64,000 bases of DNA from an uncultured Oscillospiraceae bacterium (GTDB taxonomy: Bacteria; Bacillota; Clostridia; Oscillospirales; Oscillospiraceae), in NCBI GenBank assembly GCA_900759385.1, contig CAAEUZ010000056.1:3688-67687 (forward strand). Reading direction: 5' to 3'. The notes beneath the pieces are model-generated. The model was not told the origin of the DNA. It did not search any database and saw only the letters and a list, made by a program, of their open reading frames with translations. Below are positions 34,822-44,027 of the stretch, piece by piece (position 1 is the stretch's first letter; every line of letters begins with the position of its first letter). A program made the position numbers and the translations under genes.

Positions 34822-35865
34822 ATGGCCGGCCAGCGAGTGACAATGAAGGACGTGGCAAAGGCCGCGGGTGTTACCACCGCGGCGGTGTCCTATGCAATAA
34901 GCGGCAAGCGGCCCATATCCGACGAGACGCGCAAGCGTGTGGAGCAGGCCATCAAGGAGCTGGGCTATGCGCCCAACATGGCGGCGCGCACCCTCTCGAG
35001 CGCCCGCCGGGACAGCAGGCTCATCGGCGTGGTCGTGCCCCAGACCGAGGGCGGCGGACGGCTGATGTTCCAGAACCAGTTTTATTCCGAGATACTGGGC
35101 AGCATAGAGCTGTGCGCGAGGCAGGAGGGGTATCATGTGCTGATATCCGCCACTGACGCCAACGAGAGCTACCTCATGCTGGCCAAGGAGCGCAATCTCG
35201 ACGGCATTATAGTGATAGGCATGTACCCGGACGAGTTCTACCAGCAGATGAAGAAGAGCCAGATCCCCATAGTGCTCATAGACAGCTACTGCAACGACCA
35301 CTACTACCACAACGTGCGCATAGACGACGCCTACGGCAGCTATCTGGCCACCCGCTACGTGCTGGAGAACGGGCACCGGGACATCGCTTTTTTCTCCGGC
35401 CGGATAAAGGAAAACGGCGTCATGAAAAAGCGCCTCGCCGGTTACCGGGACGCGCTGGACGAATACGGCGTGCCGTTTGACGAACGGCTCGTGTTCGAGG
35501 GCGATATTGACTACTCGGACGGCATCGCCTCGGCCAACAGGCTGATAGACTCGCACACCAGGGCCACGGCGGTCGTCGCCGCGGCGGATATCCTCGCCAT
35601 CGGCGCGGCCAAGGCGTTCTATGAGCGGGGCGTGCGCGTGCCGGACGACATCTCGCTGATGGGCTTTGACGACCTGGAGATATCCCAGTACCTAACGCCC
35701 GGCCTCACCACGGTAAAGCAGGAGATATCGCTCAAGAGCGAAAAGGCCGTGGAGCTGCTCATCCGCAACATAAACGAGCCGGAGCTCACCAAACAGGAGC
35801 TGATACTGCCCGTGTCGCTGGTTGAGCGCGGCAGCGTGCGAAAGCTGGACGTGTCCGGGAGATGA
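34822..35865 (+). CDS. LacI-family transcriptional regulator
   Basis: Sugar-responsive repressor. The N-terminal helix-turn-helix (VTMKDVAKAAGVTTAAVSYAI, residues 6-26) has alanine-rich recognition positions, and the C-terminal ligand-binding domain is complete (347 residues). It stands first in the plus-strand direction before an ABC importer and a GH31 gene, and divergent to two glycosidase genes. The related palindromes at 34646 and 34789 are probable binding sites, so one repressor would control both arms. Effector is probably an imported alpha-glucoside. Confidence 0.93.
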   Translation: MAGQRVTMKDVAKAAGVTTAAVSYAISGKRPISDETRKRVEQAIKELGYAPNMAARTLSSARRDSRLIGVVVPQTEGGGRLMFQNQFYSEILGSIELCARQEGYHVLISATDANESYLMLAKERNLDGIIVIGMYPDEFYQQMKKSQIPIVLIDSYCNDHYYHNVRIDDAYGSYLATRYVLENGHRDIAFFSGRIKENGVMKKRLAGYRDALDEYGVPFDERLVFEGDIDYSDGIASANRLIDSHTRATAVVAAADILAIGAAKAFYERGVRVPDDISLMGFDDLEISQYLTPGLTTVKQEISLKSEKAVELLIRNINEPELTKQELILPVSLVERGSVRKLDVSGR

Positions 35866-35981
35866 GGAGTGCCGGGACGAATGGCTTGGTAAGTTAACAT
35901 AATTTTTTGACCTTGCGCCGGCAACGCGCGAGCCGGCTGTGAGCATAACAGTAACCAATCTAAATTAAGGAGGAAAATGAA

Positions 35982-37277
35982 ATGAAGAAGAGGCTGTTTG
36001 CCGTCCTGGCCTGCTGCCTGGCGCTGCTGATGGTACTGACCGCCTGCGGCACCGAGCAGACCGACCCCACCCCGGCCGGCACCGAGCCGCCGGCAGAGAA
36101 TACCGGCAGCGCCGAGGCTGAGCCGGTCACCATTACATACTGCAACTTTAACGCCTCCGGCGGCAACGAGGAGACGCTGCAGCGGATGTACGAGGCCTTC
36201 CACGAGGAGTATCCCAACATCACGGTCGAGATAGAGACCATCGCCATGGACGACTACTTCACCCAGCTTCAGACCCGCATCGTCGGCGGCACCGCCCCCG
36301 ACTGCTTCGAGATGAATATAGAGAACTTCGCCGCCTACGCCAACATGGGCGCTCTGGCTCCGATAGAGGGTGTGGATATAAGCGGCATGGACGAGACCGC
36401 GCTCTCCGCCTTCACTGTTGACGGCGTGCAGTACGGCCTGCCCGGCAACTTCTCCAACGTCGTCCTGGTCTACAACAAGGACCTCTTTGACCAGGCCAAT
36501 CTCGAGTACCCGACCTCCGACTGGACGCAGGAGGACGTCCAGGCTGCCGCCGAGGCCATCCACGCCCTGGGCGACGACATCTACGGCTACTACCAGCCGC
36601 TGACCTACAACGAGTTCTACAAGGCCTGCGCCCAGTTCGGCGGCAGTCTGCTCAACGAGGACAAGACCGAGTTCACCATCAACTCCCCCGAGAACGTGGC
36701 CGCGGCCCAGATGATGGCCGACCGCGTGCTCGTCACCAACGTGCAGCCCACCGCCGAGCAGATGGGCGGCATGGGCGACTGGGATCTCTTCATGAGCGGA
36801 CGACTGGGCATGATCCCCACCGGCATCTGGGCCTTCAACACCTTTGCCGAGGGCTGCGACTTCGCCTGGGACATCGCCGTTGAGCCCGGCATGGAGCAGA
36901 AAGCCACCCACTTCTTCTCCAACGCCTGCGTCGTCAACGAGGCCAGCGAGAACAAGGAAGCTGCCATGACCTGGATAACCTGGCTCTGCTCCAGCCCCGC
37001 TGCCGCTGAAATCCGCATCGAGGCCGGCTGGGACCTGCCCGCCATCAACGACGAGGAAGTGCTCGCCAGCTACCTTGACCTGACCCCGCCCGACAACCGC
37101 GAGGCCGTGTTCGAGAGCCTTGACTACCTGGTTGTCCCGCCGGTCATCGAGGATTACGCCCTCATGAGCGACATCATCGGCCAGCAGCTCGAGGCCGCGG
37201 CCGCCGGCACTGTCACGGTGCAGGAGGCGCTTGACGCCGCCCAGGCCCAGTGCGAGGCGCAGATAACGCTTGGATAA
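35982..37277 (+). CDS. Sugar ABC transporter substrate-binding lipoprotein (SBP family 1)
   Basis: Extracellular binding protein of the MalE/UgpB type. The lipoprotein signal ends in LLMVLTAC with the lipidated Cys at residue 22 and a Thr/Pro-rich linker. The mature domain begins with VTITYCNFNASGG and shows the family motif FEEYPNITVEIE-like (EEYPNITVEIETI near 72-84) and GTAPDCFEMN. It has 431 residues, normal for the family. A strong AAGGAGG precedes the ATG. Oligosaccharides such as alpha-glucosides are the expected ligand, given GH65, GH31 and the other glycosidase around it. Confidence 0.93.
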   Translation: MKKRLFAVLACCLALLMVLTACGTEQTDPTPAGTEPPAENTGSAEAEPVTITYCNFNASGGNEETLQRMYEAFHEEYPNITVEIETIAMDDYFTQLQTRIVGGTAPDCFEMNIENFAAYANMGALAPIEGVDISGMDETALSAFTVDGVQYGLPGNFSNVVLVYNKDLFDQANLEYPTSDWTQEDVQAAAEAIHALGDDIYGYYQPLTYNEFYKACAQFGGSLLNEDKTEFTINSPENVAAAQMMADRVLVTNVQPTAEQMGGMGDWDLFMSGRLGMIPTGIWAFNTFAEGCDFAWDIAVEPGMEQKATHFFSNACVVNEASENKEAAMTWITWLCSSPAAAEIRIEAGWDLPAINDEEVLASYLDLTPPDNREAVFESLDYLVVPPVIEDYALMSDIIGQQLEAAAAGTVTVQEALDAAQAQCEAQITLG

Positions 37278-37284
37278 ACAAAAA

Positions 37285-37310
37285 CCGGGGAGGGGTCATC
37301 CCCTCCCCGG
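37285..37310 (+). terminator. Intercistronic hairpin after the sugar binding-protein gene
   Basis: CCGGGGAGGGG (37285-37295) and CCCCTCCCCGG (37300-37310) form a perfect 11-bp GC stem with a 4-base loop. No T-run follows, so it probably protects the upstream RNA end or causes partial termination before the permease genes. Confidence 0.65.
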
Positions 37311-37353
37311 CACTGCCTGAGGGGAAAGAATACACCACCGGAAAGGAGCAGAT

Positions 37354-38277
37354 ATGCGCAAGAAAAAGCAAAAACCAATACGCGGGCAGGACGGGCTGCT
37401 GACCGCTTCACCGTTCCTGCTGCCAAGCTTTATCGGCCTGGTGGTGTTTTCACTGCTCCCGATCGTGATCTCCTTCTTCCTCAGCCTCACGGACTGGAAC
37501 GGCCTGGACAGGATAGCCGAGGCCGGGTTCTTCTCCGAGCACTTCGTCGGGCTGGACAACTACAAGGCCATCCTGGGAGGGGAAGAGTTCTGGCGCGTGC
37601 TTTGGAACACGCTCAAATACATAATATTGTATATTCCGCTGATGCTCGTCTGCTCGCTCGGCGTGGCGTACCTGCTCTCGCGCGAGCGCAGGGGAGTGAC
37701 GGCGTTCCGGATAATCTACTACATCCCCGTGCTCACGAGCTGGGTCGCGGCCAGCATGATCTGGAAGAGCATGCTCTCCCCGCAGTACGGCGCGGTGAAC
37801 AATATCCTCGCCATTTTCGGCATCACCGGCCCGGGCTGGCTGCTGGACGAGAACTGGGCCATGCCGGCTATCGTGCTCGTCTCCGTGTGGAAGGACATGG
37901 GCTTTTTCGGCCTCATCCTGCTCTCGGGCATGGTGGGGATCAACAAGAGCTATTACGAGGCCGCCGCCCTTGACGGCGCGGGGGCCTGGAAGCGCTTCTG
38001 GAAGATAACGCTCCCGCTGATGACCCCGGCCATCTTCTATGTGCTCATCGTCAGCCTCATAAACGCCTTCCAGCTCTTCCCGCAGATCATGATTATGACC
38101 GACGGCGGGCCAAACGGGGCCACGCAGGTCATGGTTGAGCGCATATACAAGTACGGCTTCCGCTACTACCGCATGGGCTACGCCGCGGCATTCTCGTGGC
38201 TGCTGTTCATAATCATCATGATCTGCACCTGGCTGCAGATGAAGAGCCAAAAGAAGTGGGTGAATTATGATTCGTAA
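37354..38277 (+). CDS. Sugar ABC transporter permease, MalF/UgpA type
   Basis: Membrane subunit of the family 1 sugar importer: six predicted helices in 307 residues, a basic N-terminus (RKKKQKPIRGQDG), and the conserved EAA motif (YEAAALDGAGAWKRFWKITLP, near 204-224) that contacts the ATPase. GGAAAGGAG precedes the ATG. Its last 11 bases overlap the next permease gene. No ATPase gene is present in this operon; importers of this type often borrow a shared MsmK/MalK-like ATPase encoded elsewhere. Confidence 0.93.
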   Translation: MRKKKQKPIRGQDGLLTASPFLLPSFIGLVVFSLLPIVISFFLSLTDWNGLDRIAEAGFFSEHFVGLDNYKAILGGEEFWRVLWNTLKYIILYIPLMLVCSLGVAYLLSRERRGVTAFRIIYYIPVLTSWVAASMIWKSMLSPQYGAVNNILAIFGITGPGWLLDENWAMPAIVLVSVWKDMGFFGLILLSGMVGINKSYYEAAALDGAGAWKRFWKITLPLMTPAIFYVLIVSLINAFQLFPQIMIMTDGGPNGATQVMVERIYKYGFRYYRMGYAAAFSWLLFIIIMICTWLQMKSQKKWVNYDS

Positions 38278-39094
38278 ACGACATCTGAGCACAACGGGCT
38301 ATTACGTGGTATCCATCCTGCTGGCGGTGGTAGCCATGATACCCTTCCTGTGGATGATCTCCACCTCGCTCAAGAGCCGCGGCGCCCTGATGAGCATACC
38401 GATAGAGTGGATACCGGACGAGCCCACGCTGAACGCCTACGGCGAGGTCTTCTCCCGCTTCCCGTTCATGAAGACGATAGGCAACAGCCTGTTCATATCC
38501 GTTTCGTATACGCTCATCACCCTGGTCTCCGCCAGCATGGCGGCCTTCGCCTTTGCCAAGGTGCGCTTCCGCGGCAGTGAGGGCATCTTGAAGGTCTACC
38601 TGGCCATGATGATGATCCCCACGCAGGTGACCATGATCCCCCTCTTTGTGATCATGAACAACCTGGGCCTGATCGACAGCTATGCCAGCGTGATCCTGCC
38701 CAGCATATTCAAGCCCTTCGCCGTGTTCATGCTGGTGCAGCAGATGCGCTCCATCCCAAACGACTATCTGGACGCGGCCAGGGTGGACGGCGCGGGCATC
38801 TTCAGCGTTTACGCCCGCATCGCCCTGCCCATGTGCGCGCCCACTCTGGCCACGCTGGCCGTCACGACCTTCATGGAGAGCTGGAACGACTATCTCTGGC
38901 CCCTGCTCATGCTGACCGACCGCAACAAGATGACCCTGCCCATAGCGCTCTCCACGCTCAACGGGCAGTACAATACCGAGTACAACGTGCTCATGGCGGG
39001 CAGCCTCATCTCCATGATACCCATCATAATAATCTACCTCTGCGCGCAGAAGCAGTTCAAGAACGGGCTCATGGCCGGAGGGATAAAGGGTTGA
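38267..39094 (+). CDS. Sugar ABC transporter permease, MalG/UgpE type
   Basis: Second membrane subunit, 275 residues with six helices. The EAA motif reads YLDAARVDGAGIFSVYARIALP near residues 166-187, and the ending (QKQFKNGLMAGGIKG) is characteristic of MalG-type permeases. It overlaps the upstream permease gene and is followed after two bases by the GH31 gene, so uptake and hydrolysis are encoded together. Confidence 0.93.
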   Translation: MIRKRHLSTTGYYVVSILLAVVAMIPFLWMISTSLKSRGALMSIPIEWIPDEPTLNAYGEVFSRFPFMKTIGNSLFISVSYTLITLVSASMAAFAFAKVRFRGSEGILKVYLAMMMIPTQVTMIPLFVIMNNLGLIDSYASVILPSIFKPFAVFMLVQQMRSIPNDYLDAARVDGAGIFSVYARIALPMCAPTLATLAVTTFMESWNDYLWPLLMLTDRNKMTLPIALSTLNGQYNTEYNVLMAGSLISMIPIIIIYLCAQKQFKNGLMAGGIKG

Positions 39095-39096
39095 TT

Positions 39097-41091
39097 ATGG
39101 AACACTGCATTTATACATTACCGTTCGAGCCTTTCACCATCTCCTGTCCAAACGGGGTCCCGGCGCACTTCTCCTGCGCCGGGACTGCGGACGGCTTTGA
39201 GGTGCGTGTGCAGCACCTGTGCTCCGGCGTCTTCGGCCTGGGCGAGCGCTATGACGCGGCAAATTACCTGGGAAAAACGGCCGTCAGCGCGGTGGAGGAG
39301 AAATTCTGCCGCCAGGGCGATAAGACGTACTGCCCCATGCCGTTTTTCTGGACGGATACCGGCCTGGGCGTGTATGCGGAGACCGCCAGGGTGACACGCT
39401 TTGAGTTCACCCCCGGGGACATCACGCTGCACCTGCCCGCGGCCTGCGCGCTGCATGTCTTTGCCGGCATGCCGGAGGAGATAGTCGCGGGGTATATGCG
39501 GCTGTCGGGACAGGCCGTGCTGCCGCCCAAGTGGGCGCTGGGCCCGTGGATATCAGCCAACCACTGGGACAGCCGCGAAAAGCTGGAGAACGCCGTGGCC
39601 GAGGCGCAGGAGCGGGGCTTCCCCGTCACCGTGGCGGTAGTGGAGGCCCGGAGCGACGAGGCTACATTTTATATCTTCCGCGGCGCGAAGTATGAGCCCA
39701 GGCCCGCGGGCGCAGCACTGCGCCTGGATGACTTCGACTTTTCCGCATCCCCCTGGCCGCAGCCGGGGGAGATGATAGAGAATCTGCACGGCAAAGGCGT
39801 GCACCTCGTGCTGTGGCAGATACCGGTCTATAAGCAGCTGGAGCCGCACGAGCCGCCAAACCGTCAGCTGGAGCTGGACTGGGCCGACGCCGCAGAGCGC
39901 GGCCTGTGTGTGACAGCAGAGGGCGGGGCTCCCTATAAAATCCCGCAGGGGCACTGGTTCGCCGGTTCCCTGGTGCCGGATTTCACCAACCCGCAGACGG
40001 TTGAGAGCTGGTTCGGCAAGCGCGCCTATCTCAATGAGCTGGGCGTGGACGGGTTCAAGACGGACGGCGGGGAGTTCATTCTGAGCGCCGGCGCGCGCTT
40101 TGCCGACGGCACAGCCGGCGACGAAGGGCGGAACCTGTACCCGCAGATGTACACCGGCGCGTACACGGAGAACCTGGCGCCGGGACAGGCGCTGTTTTCC
40201 CGCGCGGGCTATGTGGGGGCGCACACGACGCCCATGCTCTGGGCGGGCGACCAGCTCTCAAGTTTTGACGAGCTGCGCAGCGTCCTCAACGCGGGCCTGA
40301 GCGCGTCCGCCAGCGGGGTGGTTTTCTGGGGCTTCGATATCGGCGGGTTCGCCGGTGAGCTGCCCACCCCGGAGCTGTACATGCGCGCCACGCAGCTGGC
40401 CTGCTTTGTGCCTGTCATGCAGTGGCACTCGGAGCCGGACGGCGGGCAGTTCAGGCTCCTGCAGCCCGGCATGGAGGGCAACAATGAGCGCAGCCCCTGG
40501 AACATCGAGCGAGCGTTCGGGCTGAGCGGATATGCGGACTCGCTCAGGTACTGGCATTGCCTGCGCATGGAGCTGCTGCCGTATATCTATGCGGAGGCCT
40601 TGAAGTGCACCCGCGGCAGCCGCCCGCTGATGCGGATGCTGCCTTATGTCTGGCCCGGCGACAGCCGCGCGGTATCCTGCAGCGACGAGTACATGTTTGG
40701 CGGCGCGCTCCTGGTGGCGCCGGTGCTCTCGGCAGGGGAGGAGAGCCGCAGGGTGTATCTTCCCGCCGGCGAGTGGTACGACTTCTTTACCGGCGAGCGG
40801 CTGGAGGGCGGTACGGATGTGGTGCGCGAAAGCGCGGGCGGCATATCCGTATTCGTGCGTTCGGGGCAGGCCGTTCCCCTCAACCTCTCAGGGGAAGGGG
40901 CGCTGGGCAGGCTCAGCTCCAACCGGGTTGACGCCTACGAAAACCTCACCTTCCGCCTGTACGGGCCGAGGGGCGAGTACAGGTTTGAGGACGACCTGGG
41001 CAGCAGCCTCACGCTCACATGGGACGGTGATAAGGTCAGCGCCTCGGGAAGCTGCGCCGCGCCGTACAGCACAGTGCGCATCGGCGGCTGA
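39097..41091 (+). CDS. Glycoside hydrolase family 31 enzyme (alpha-glucosidase/alpha-xylosidase-like)
   Basis: Cytoplasmic GH31 enzyme that probably hydrolyses the imported alpha-glucoside. The start is ATG 39097, two bases after the permease stop; the open frame continues into the permease gene as a shadow. The catalytic nucleophile is Asp323 in DGFKTDGGEF and the likely acid/base is Asp385 in WAGDQLSSFDEL; the downstream FWGFDIGGF motif is typical. 664 residues, no signal peptide. Substitution of the usual KTDFGE by KTDGGE is a small deviation. Substrate within the family (glucose, xylose, sulfoquinovose or galactose at the non-reducing end) cannot be settled from motifs alone. Confidence 0.9.
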   Translation: MEHCIYTLPFEPFTISCPNGVPAHFSCAGTADGFEVRVQHLCSGVFGLGERYDAANYLGKTAVSAVEEKFCRQGDKTYCPMPFFWTDTGLGVYAETARVTRFEFTPGDITLHLPAACALHVFAGMPEEIVAGYMRLSGQAVLPPKWALGPWISANHWDSREKLENAVAEAQERGFPVTVAVVEARSDEATFYIFRGAKYEPRPAGAALRLDDFDFSASPWPQPGEMIENLHGKGVHLVLWQIPVYKQLEPHEPPNRQLELDWADAAERGLCVTAEGGAPYKIPQGHWFAGSLVPDFTNPQTVESWFGKRAYLNELGVDGFKTDGGEFILSAGARFADGTAGDEGRNLYPQMYTGAYTENLAPGQALFSRAGYVGAHTTPMLWAGDQLSSFDELRSVLNAGLSASASGVVFWGFDIGGFAGELPTPELYMRATQLACFVPVMQWHSEPDGGQFRLLQPGMEGNNERSPWNIERAFGLSGYADSLRYWHCLRMELLPYIYAEALKCTRGSRPLMRMLPYVWPGDSRAVSCSDEYMFGGALLVAPVLSAGEESRRVYLPAGEWYDFFTGERLEGGTDVVRESAGGISVFVRSGQAVPLNLSGEGALGRLSSNRVDAYENLTFRLYGPRGEYRFEDDLGSSLTLTWDGDKVSASGSCAAPYSTVRIGG

Positions 41092-41104
41092 ATGTCAGAG
41101 AATA

Positions 41105-41148
41105 AAAAGCACCGGAGAGTGCCGCCAGCGGCGCCCTCCGGTGCTTTT
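41105..41148. terminator. Bidirectional terminator
   Basis: AAAAGCACCGGAG (41105-41117) pairs perfectly with CTCCGGTGCTTTT (41136-41148); the 18-base loop contains a further GCCGCCAGCGGCGC hairpin. It lies between the convergent GH31 and GTPase genes. Confidence 0.85.
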
Positions 41149-41154
41149 ATGCGC

Positions 41155-43761
41155 TTATTGTTCCACCAGGAATTCACGTATCTCAGCTTCAACTGCGCGG
41201 ACTTCCATTTCAAAGGCCTGCGAGGATATGCGCAGGGCACCGTTGCCGAGAATAATCAGCTGCTCGGTGGTGTCGGAAGTGACGACGCGGGTGTGGTAGC
41301 GGCGGGCTATCTCATGGGTGGCCTTTTCGATGTACATGTCGGCGGTCTCGGCCTCCTTGGTGTAGACGACATAGAGGTTGTGGTACTGTTCAACCTCACG
41401 TTCACCGCCCTTCACCTTGTAGGCGTCAAAGACTAGGATGGGCACGCATTGCCTGTATCCGGCGTAGTTGCAGAGGATGTCCATCAGCCTCTGGCGCGCG
41501 GCGTCAAGGTTGTCGGCGGCAAGGGCCTTGAGCTCGTCCCAGGCGAAGATGACGTTGTAGCCGTCCACCAGCAGATGCTCGGGCCCCTCCGGCTTTGGCC
41601 TGGAGGGCGCGCGCCGGGCCTGGCTTTCCGCCGCGGGGCGCCGTTTCACCGTGCGCATGGCCTGCACCGGGTCCCGGCGGATGGGGCCATAGGTGCGCTC
41701 AAAGATCGCCATCAGCTCCTTGTCGGCGGCCAGGGCGCTGCGGTAATCTGCGGCCCGGGCGGCGCGGGAGGGCATGCCGCCGTCCTCCGCGGGGCCGTGG
41801 GAGAGGCGCTCATCCCGTGCCAGGACGCTGGGGATATGCATGTGTTCCGGCACCTCGTCCCAGCGCACCAGCACGCCCGCCCCGTGGCTGCAGAATATGG
41901 AGTCCGCGGTGTTGGCCGTGTCGGCGTCTATGTCGTATCCGGAGGCGGCGATGACCTCGTCGGTGTTGTGGCAGGGCGCGTAGCCGCCGGGGAGGCAGGA
42001 GAGCTGGCCGCGCCCGCGGGTATAGGCTGCCACTTCCCGCGCATAGCCGCGCAGCGCCGCCACGGGCGCTTTGCCGGAGATCAGGGCCATGTCCCCCTCG
42101 GAGGCGGGCGGCTCAAACTCGGCGTGCAGGCGCGGCATATCCGCCAGGGCCCGGCCCACGGACTCCTGCGGCAGGCGCAGGCTGAACTCGTACCAGGGCT
42201 CAAGCAGCACGCAGGCGCCCTGCGCGGCGGCGGTGCGCAGGCCCTGACGTACGGCGCGGTACGTGGCCTGGCGGAAATCACCGCCCTCCGTGTGCTTGGG
42301 GTGGGCGCGCCCGGCGACGAGGGTTATTTTCACGTCGGTGAGCGGTGCGCCGGTGAGCGCGCCGCGGTGGGCCTTCTCGGCCAGGTGGGTGAGGATGAGC
42401 CGCTGCCAGTTTGCGGCCAGGCTGTCCTCGCGGCAGGCGCTGCCTAGCTGGATGCCGCTGCCCGGCTCGCCGGGCTCGAGCAGCAGATGCACCTCGGCGT
42501 AATGGCGCAGGGGCTCATAGTGCCCAACGCCCTCCACGCGGGCGCTGATGGTCTCCTTGTACAGTATGCCGCCCTCGTCGAACTCCACGCGGAGGCCGAA
42601 GCGGCGCTCGATCAGGCTCTGCAATATCTCAAGCTGCACCTCTCCCATGAGCTGGAGGTGAACCTCGCCCAGGTGCTCGTCCCATACAACGTGCAGCATG
42701 GGGTCCTCCTGCTCCAGCTCGCGCAGCTGGCGCAGCGCGGCGGTCTCGTCGCATCCGGCGGGCAGGAGCACCCGGTAGCGCAGCATGGGCTCCAGCGCCG
42801 GGGCGGCGGCGTCAGGCTCAAAGCCCAGCCCCTCTCCGGCGTAACTGTCCGTCAGGCCGGTGACCGCGCAGACGGTGCCCGGTTCCGCCGTGCTTACAAG
42901 GCTGAACTTGGCCCCGGAATAGAGGCGAAGCTGGTCGGCCTTGCCGCGCCAGGCGCGGCGCGCGTCAGGGCGGGATGAGAGTTCGGCCTTGACCTTAAGC
43001 TCCCCGCCGGTGACCTTCAGCCAGGTAAGGCGTTCGCCGCTGTCGGAGCGGGTGACCTTGAATATGCGCGCGCCGAACTCCCGGCGCCCGGGCAGGGGCC
43101 GGGTGAGGCGCTGCAGCGCGTCCAGCAGCTCGTCAACGCCCTCAAGCCTGAGCGCCGCGCCGAAAAAGCAGGGGAACAGCTCCCGCCGGGCGACGGCATC
43201 CGCCAGCTGGGCGTCGTCAGGCGTGCCGCCGGAGGTGATGGTTTCAAAGAGCTCCTCGCTGCACAGGGCCAGGTCGTCGGAACTGCCGGCAGCGGAGAGA
43301 TCCACGCAGCCCGAGCCGAAGCGGCGGCGCAGCTCGTCCATACGCGCGGCCCGGTCCGCCCCGGCCAGGTCCAGCTTGTTTATGAACACGAATACCGGCA
43401 CCTGATAGCGTTCCAGCAGCCGCCAGAGGGTCTCGGTGTGGCTCTGCACTCCGTCGGTACCGCTTATCACAAGGATAGCGTAGTCCATTACCTGCAGCGC
43501 CCGCTCGGCCTCGGAGGAGAAGTCCACGTGACCCGGCGTGTCCAGCAGCGTCAGCTCCGCCTCCGGCAGGGAGAGCAGCGCCTGCTTGGAGAATATGGTT
43601 ATCCCGCGCGAGCGCTCCAGCGCGTCCGTATCCAGAAATGCGTCGCGGTGATCCACGCGGCCCAGCCTGCGCAGCGCGCCCGCGCGGTAGAGCATGGCCT
43701 CGCTGAGCGTGGTCTTGCCCGAGTCAACATGTGCCAGTATCCCAATGACCAGACGTTTCAT
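41155..43761 (-). CDS. TetM/EF-G-like translational GTPase fused to a Rae1-like NYN ribonuclease domain
   Basis: Residues 1 to about 640 have the order of ribosomal-protection GTPases: P-loop AHVDSGKTT (10-18), switch-II DTPGHVDF (about 74-81), NKLD (about 128-131), then EF-G domains II-V. In domain IV the loop that removes tetracycline in TetM is replaced by AHPKHTEGGDFR, so drug resistance is doubtful. From about residue 728 to the end (868) follows an NYN/YacP domain with LLVDGYNVIFAWDELK, FDAYKVKG, ETADMYIEK and VTSDTTEQ, all four acidic positions intact and very like Rae1, the ribosome-associated endoribonuclease that cuts mRNA in the A site. Fusion implies nuclease delivery to the ribosome by a GTPase. 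It appears monocistronic. Confidence 0.9.
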   Translation of the reverse strand: MKRLVIGILAHVDSGKTTLSEAMLYRAGALRRLGRVDHRDAFLDTDALERSRGITIFSKQALLSLPEAELTLLDTPGHVDFSSEAERALQVMDYAILVISGTDGVQSHTETLWRLLERYQVPVFVFINKLDLAGADRAARMDELRRRFGSGCVDLSAAGSSDDLALCSEELFETITSGGTPDDAQLADAVARRELFPCFFGAALRLEGVDELLDALQRLTRPLPGRREFGARIFKVTRSDSGERLTWLKVTGGELKVKAELSSRPDARRAWRGKADQLRLYSGAKFSLVSTAEPGTVCAVTGLTDSYAGEGLGFEPDAAAPALEPMLRYRVLLPAGCDETAALRQLRELEQEDPMLHVVWDEHLGEVHLQLMGEVQLEILQSLIERRFGLRVEFDEGGILYKETISARVEGVGHYEPLRHYAEVHLLLEPGEPGSGIQLGSACREDSLAANWQRLILTHLAEKAHRGALTGAPLTDVKITLVAGRAHPKHTEGGDFRQATYRAVRQGLRTAAAQGACVLLEPWYEFSLRLPQESVGRALADMPRLHAEFEPPASEGDMALISGKAPVAALRGYAREVAAYTRGRGQLSCLPGGYAPCHNTDEVIAASGYDIDADTANTADSIFCSHGAGVLVRWDEVPEHMHIPSVLARDERLSHGPAEDGGMPSRAARAADYRSALAADKELMAIFERTYGPIRRDPVQAMRTVKRRPAAESQARRAPSRPKPEGPEHLLVDGYNVIFAWDELKALAADNLDAARQRLMDILCNYAGYRQCVPILVFDAYKVKGGEREVEQYHNLYVVYTKEAETADMYIEKATHEIARRYHTRVVTSDTTEQLIILGNGALRISSQAFEMEVRAVEAEIREFLVEQ

Positions 43762-43980
43762 CCAGTGTATCCCTTCCTGTCGCAGCAGGGCGGCGAGCCG
43801 CCGTAATATCCGTGATTTCGATTATACCACACGCACGCGAGCATTGCACGTGTTTATGCCGGCTTGCGGCAAGGGGAGGGATATGGTACAGAAAATCGCC
43901 TGATATGACCGCCGTGGGCCTGTTGTGCGCGCCTTTGAAATGCTCCTTTGTGCCTGACAGCTTAATTCGCCCCAGGTATA
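43762..43980 (-). other. Intergenic region upstream of the GTPase-NYN gene
   Basis: No gene is supported here. On the minus strand CGTGTGGTATAATCG includes TATAAT (43829-43824), a good -10 element for the GTPase gene; no strong -35 is placed at the right distance. The rest is unremarkable and I saw no riboswitch-like structure. Confidence 0.5.
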
Positions 43981-43984
43981 AAAA

Positions 43985-44009
43985 GCCCCGGGTCTGTATG
44001 ACCCGGGGC
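43985..44009 (-). terminator. Terminator of the SDR gene
   Basis: GCCCCGGGTC (43985-43994) and GACCCGGGGC (44000-44009) form a perfect 10-bp stem. On the minus strand it is followed by TTTTTATA. It lies 18 bases after the stop of the SDR gene. Confidence 0.85.
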
Positions 44010-44027
44010 AGTACATTCAGGTGCGAA

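Noticed and set aside
41155..43761. Tetracycline resistance gene (tetM/O/W type)
   Set aside because: The GTPase part fits the superfamily, but the domain IV loop needed for drug removal is different and a nuclease domain is fused, so resistance should not be claimed.
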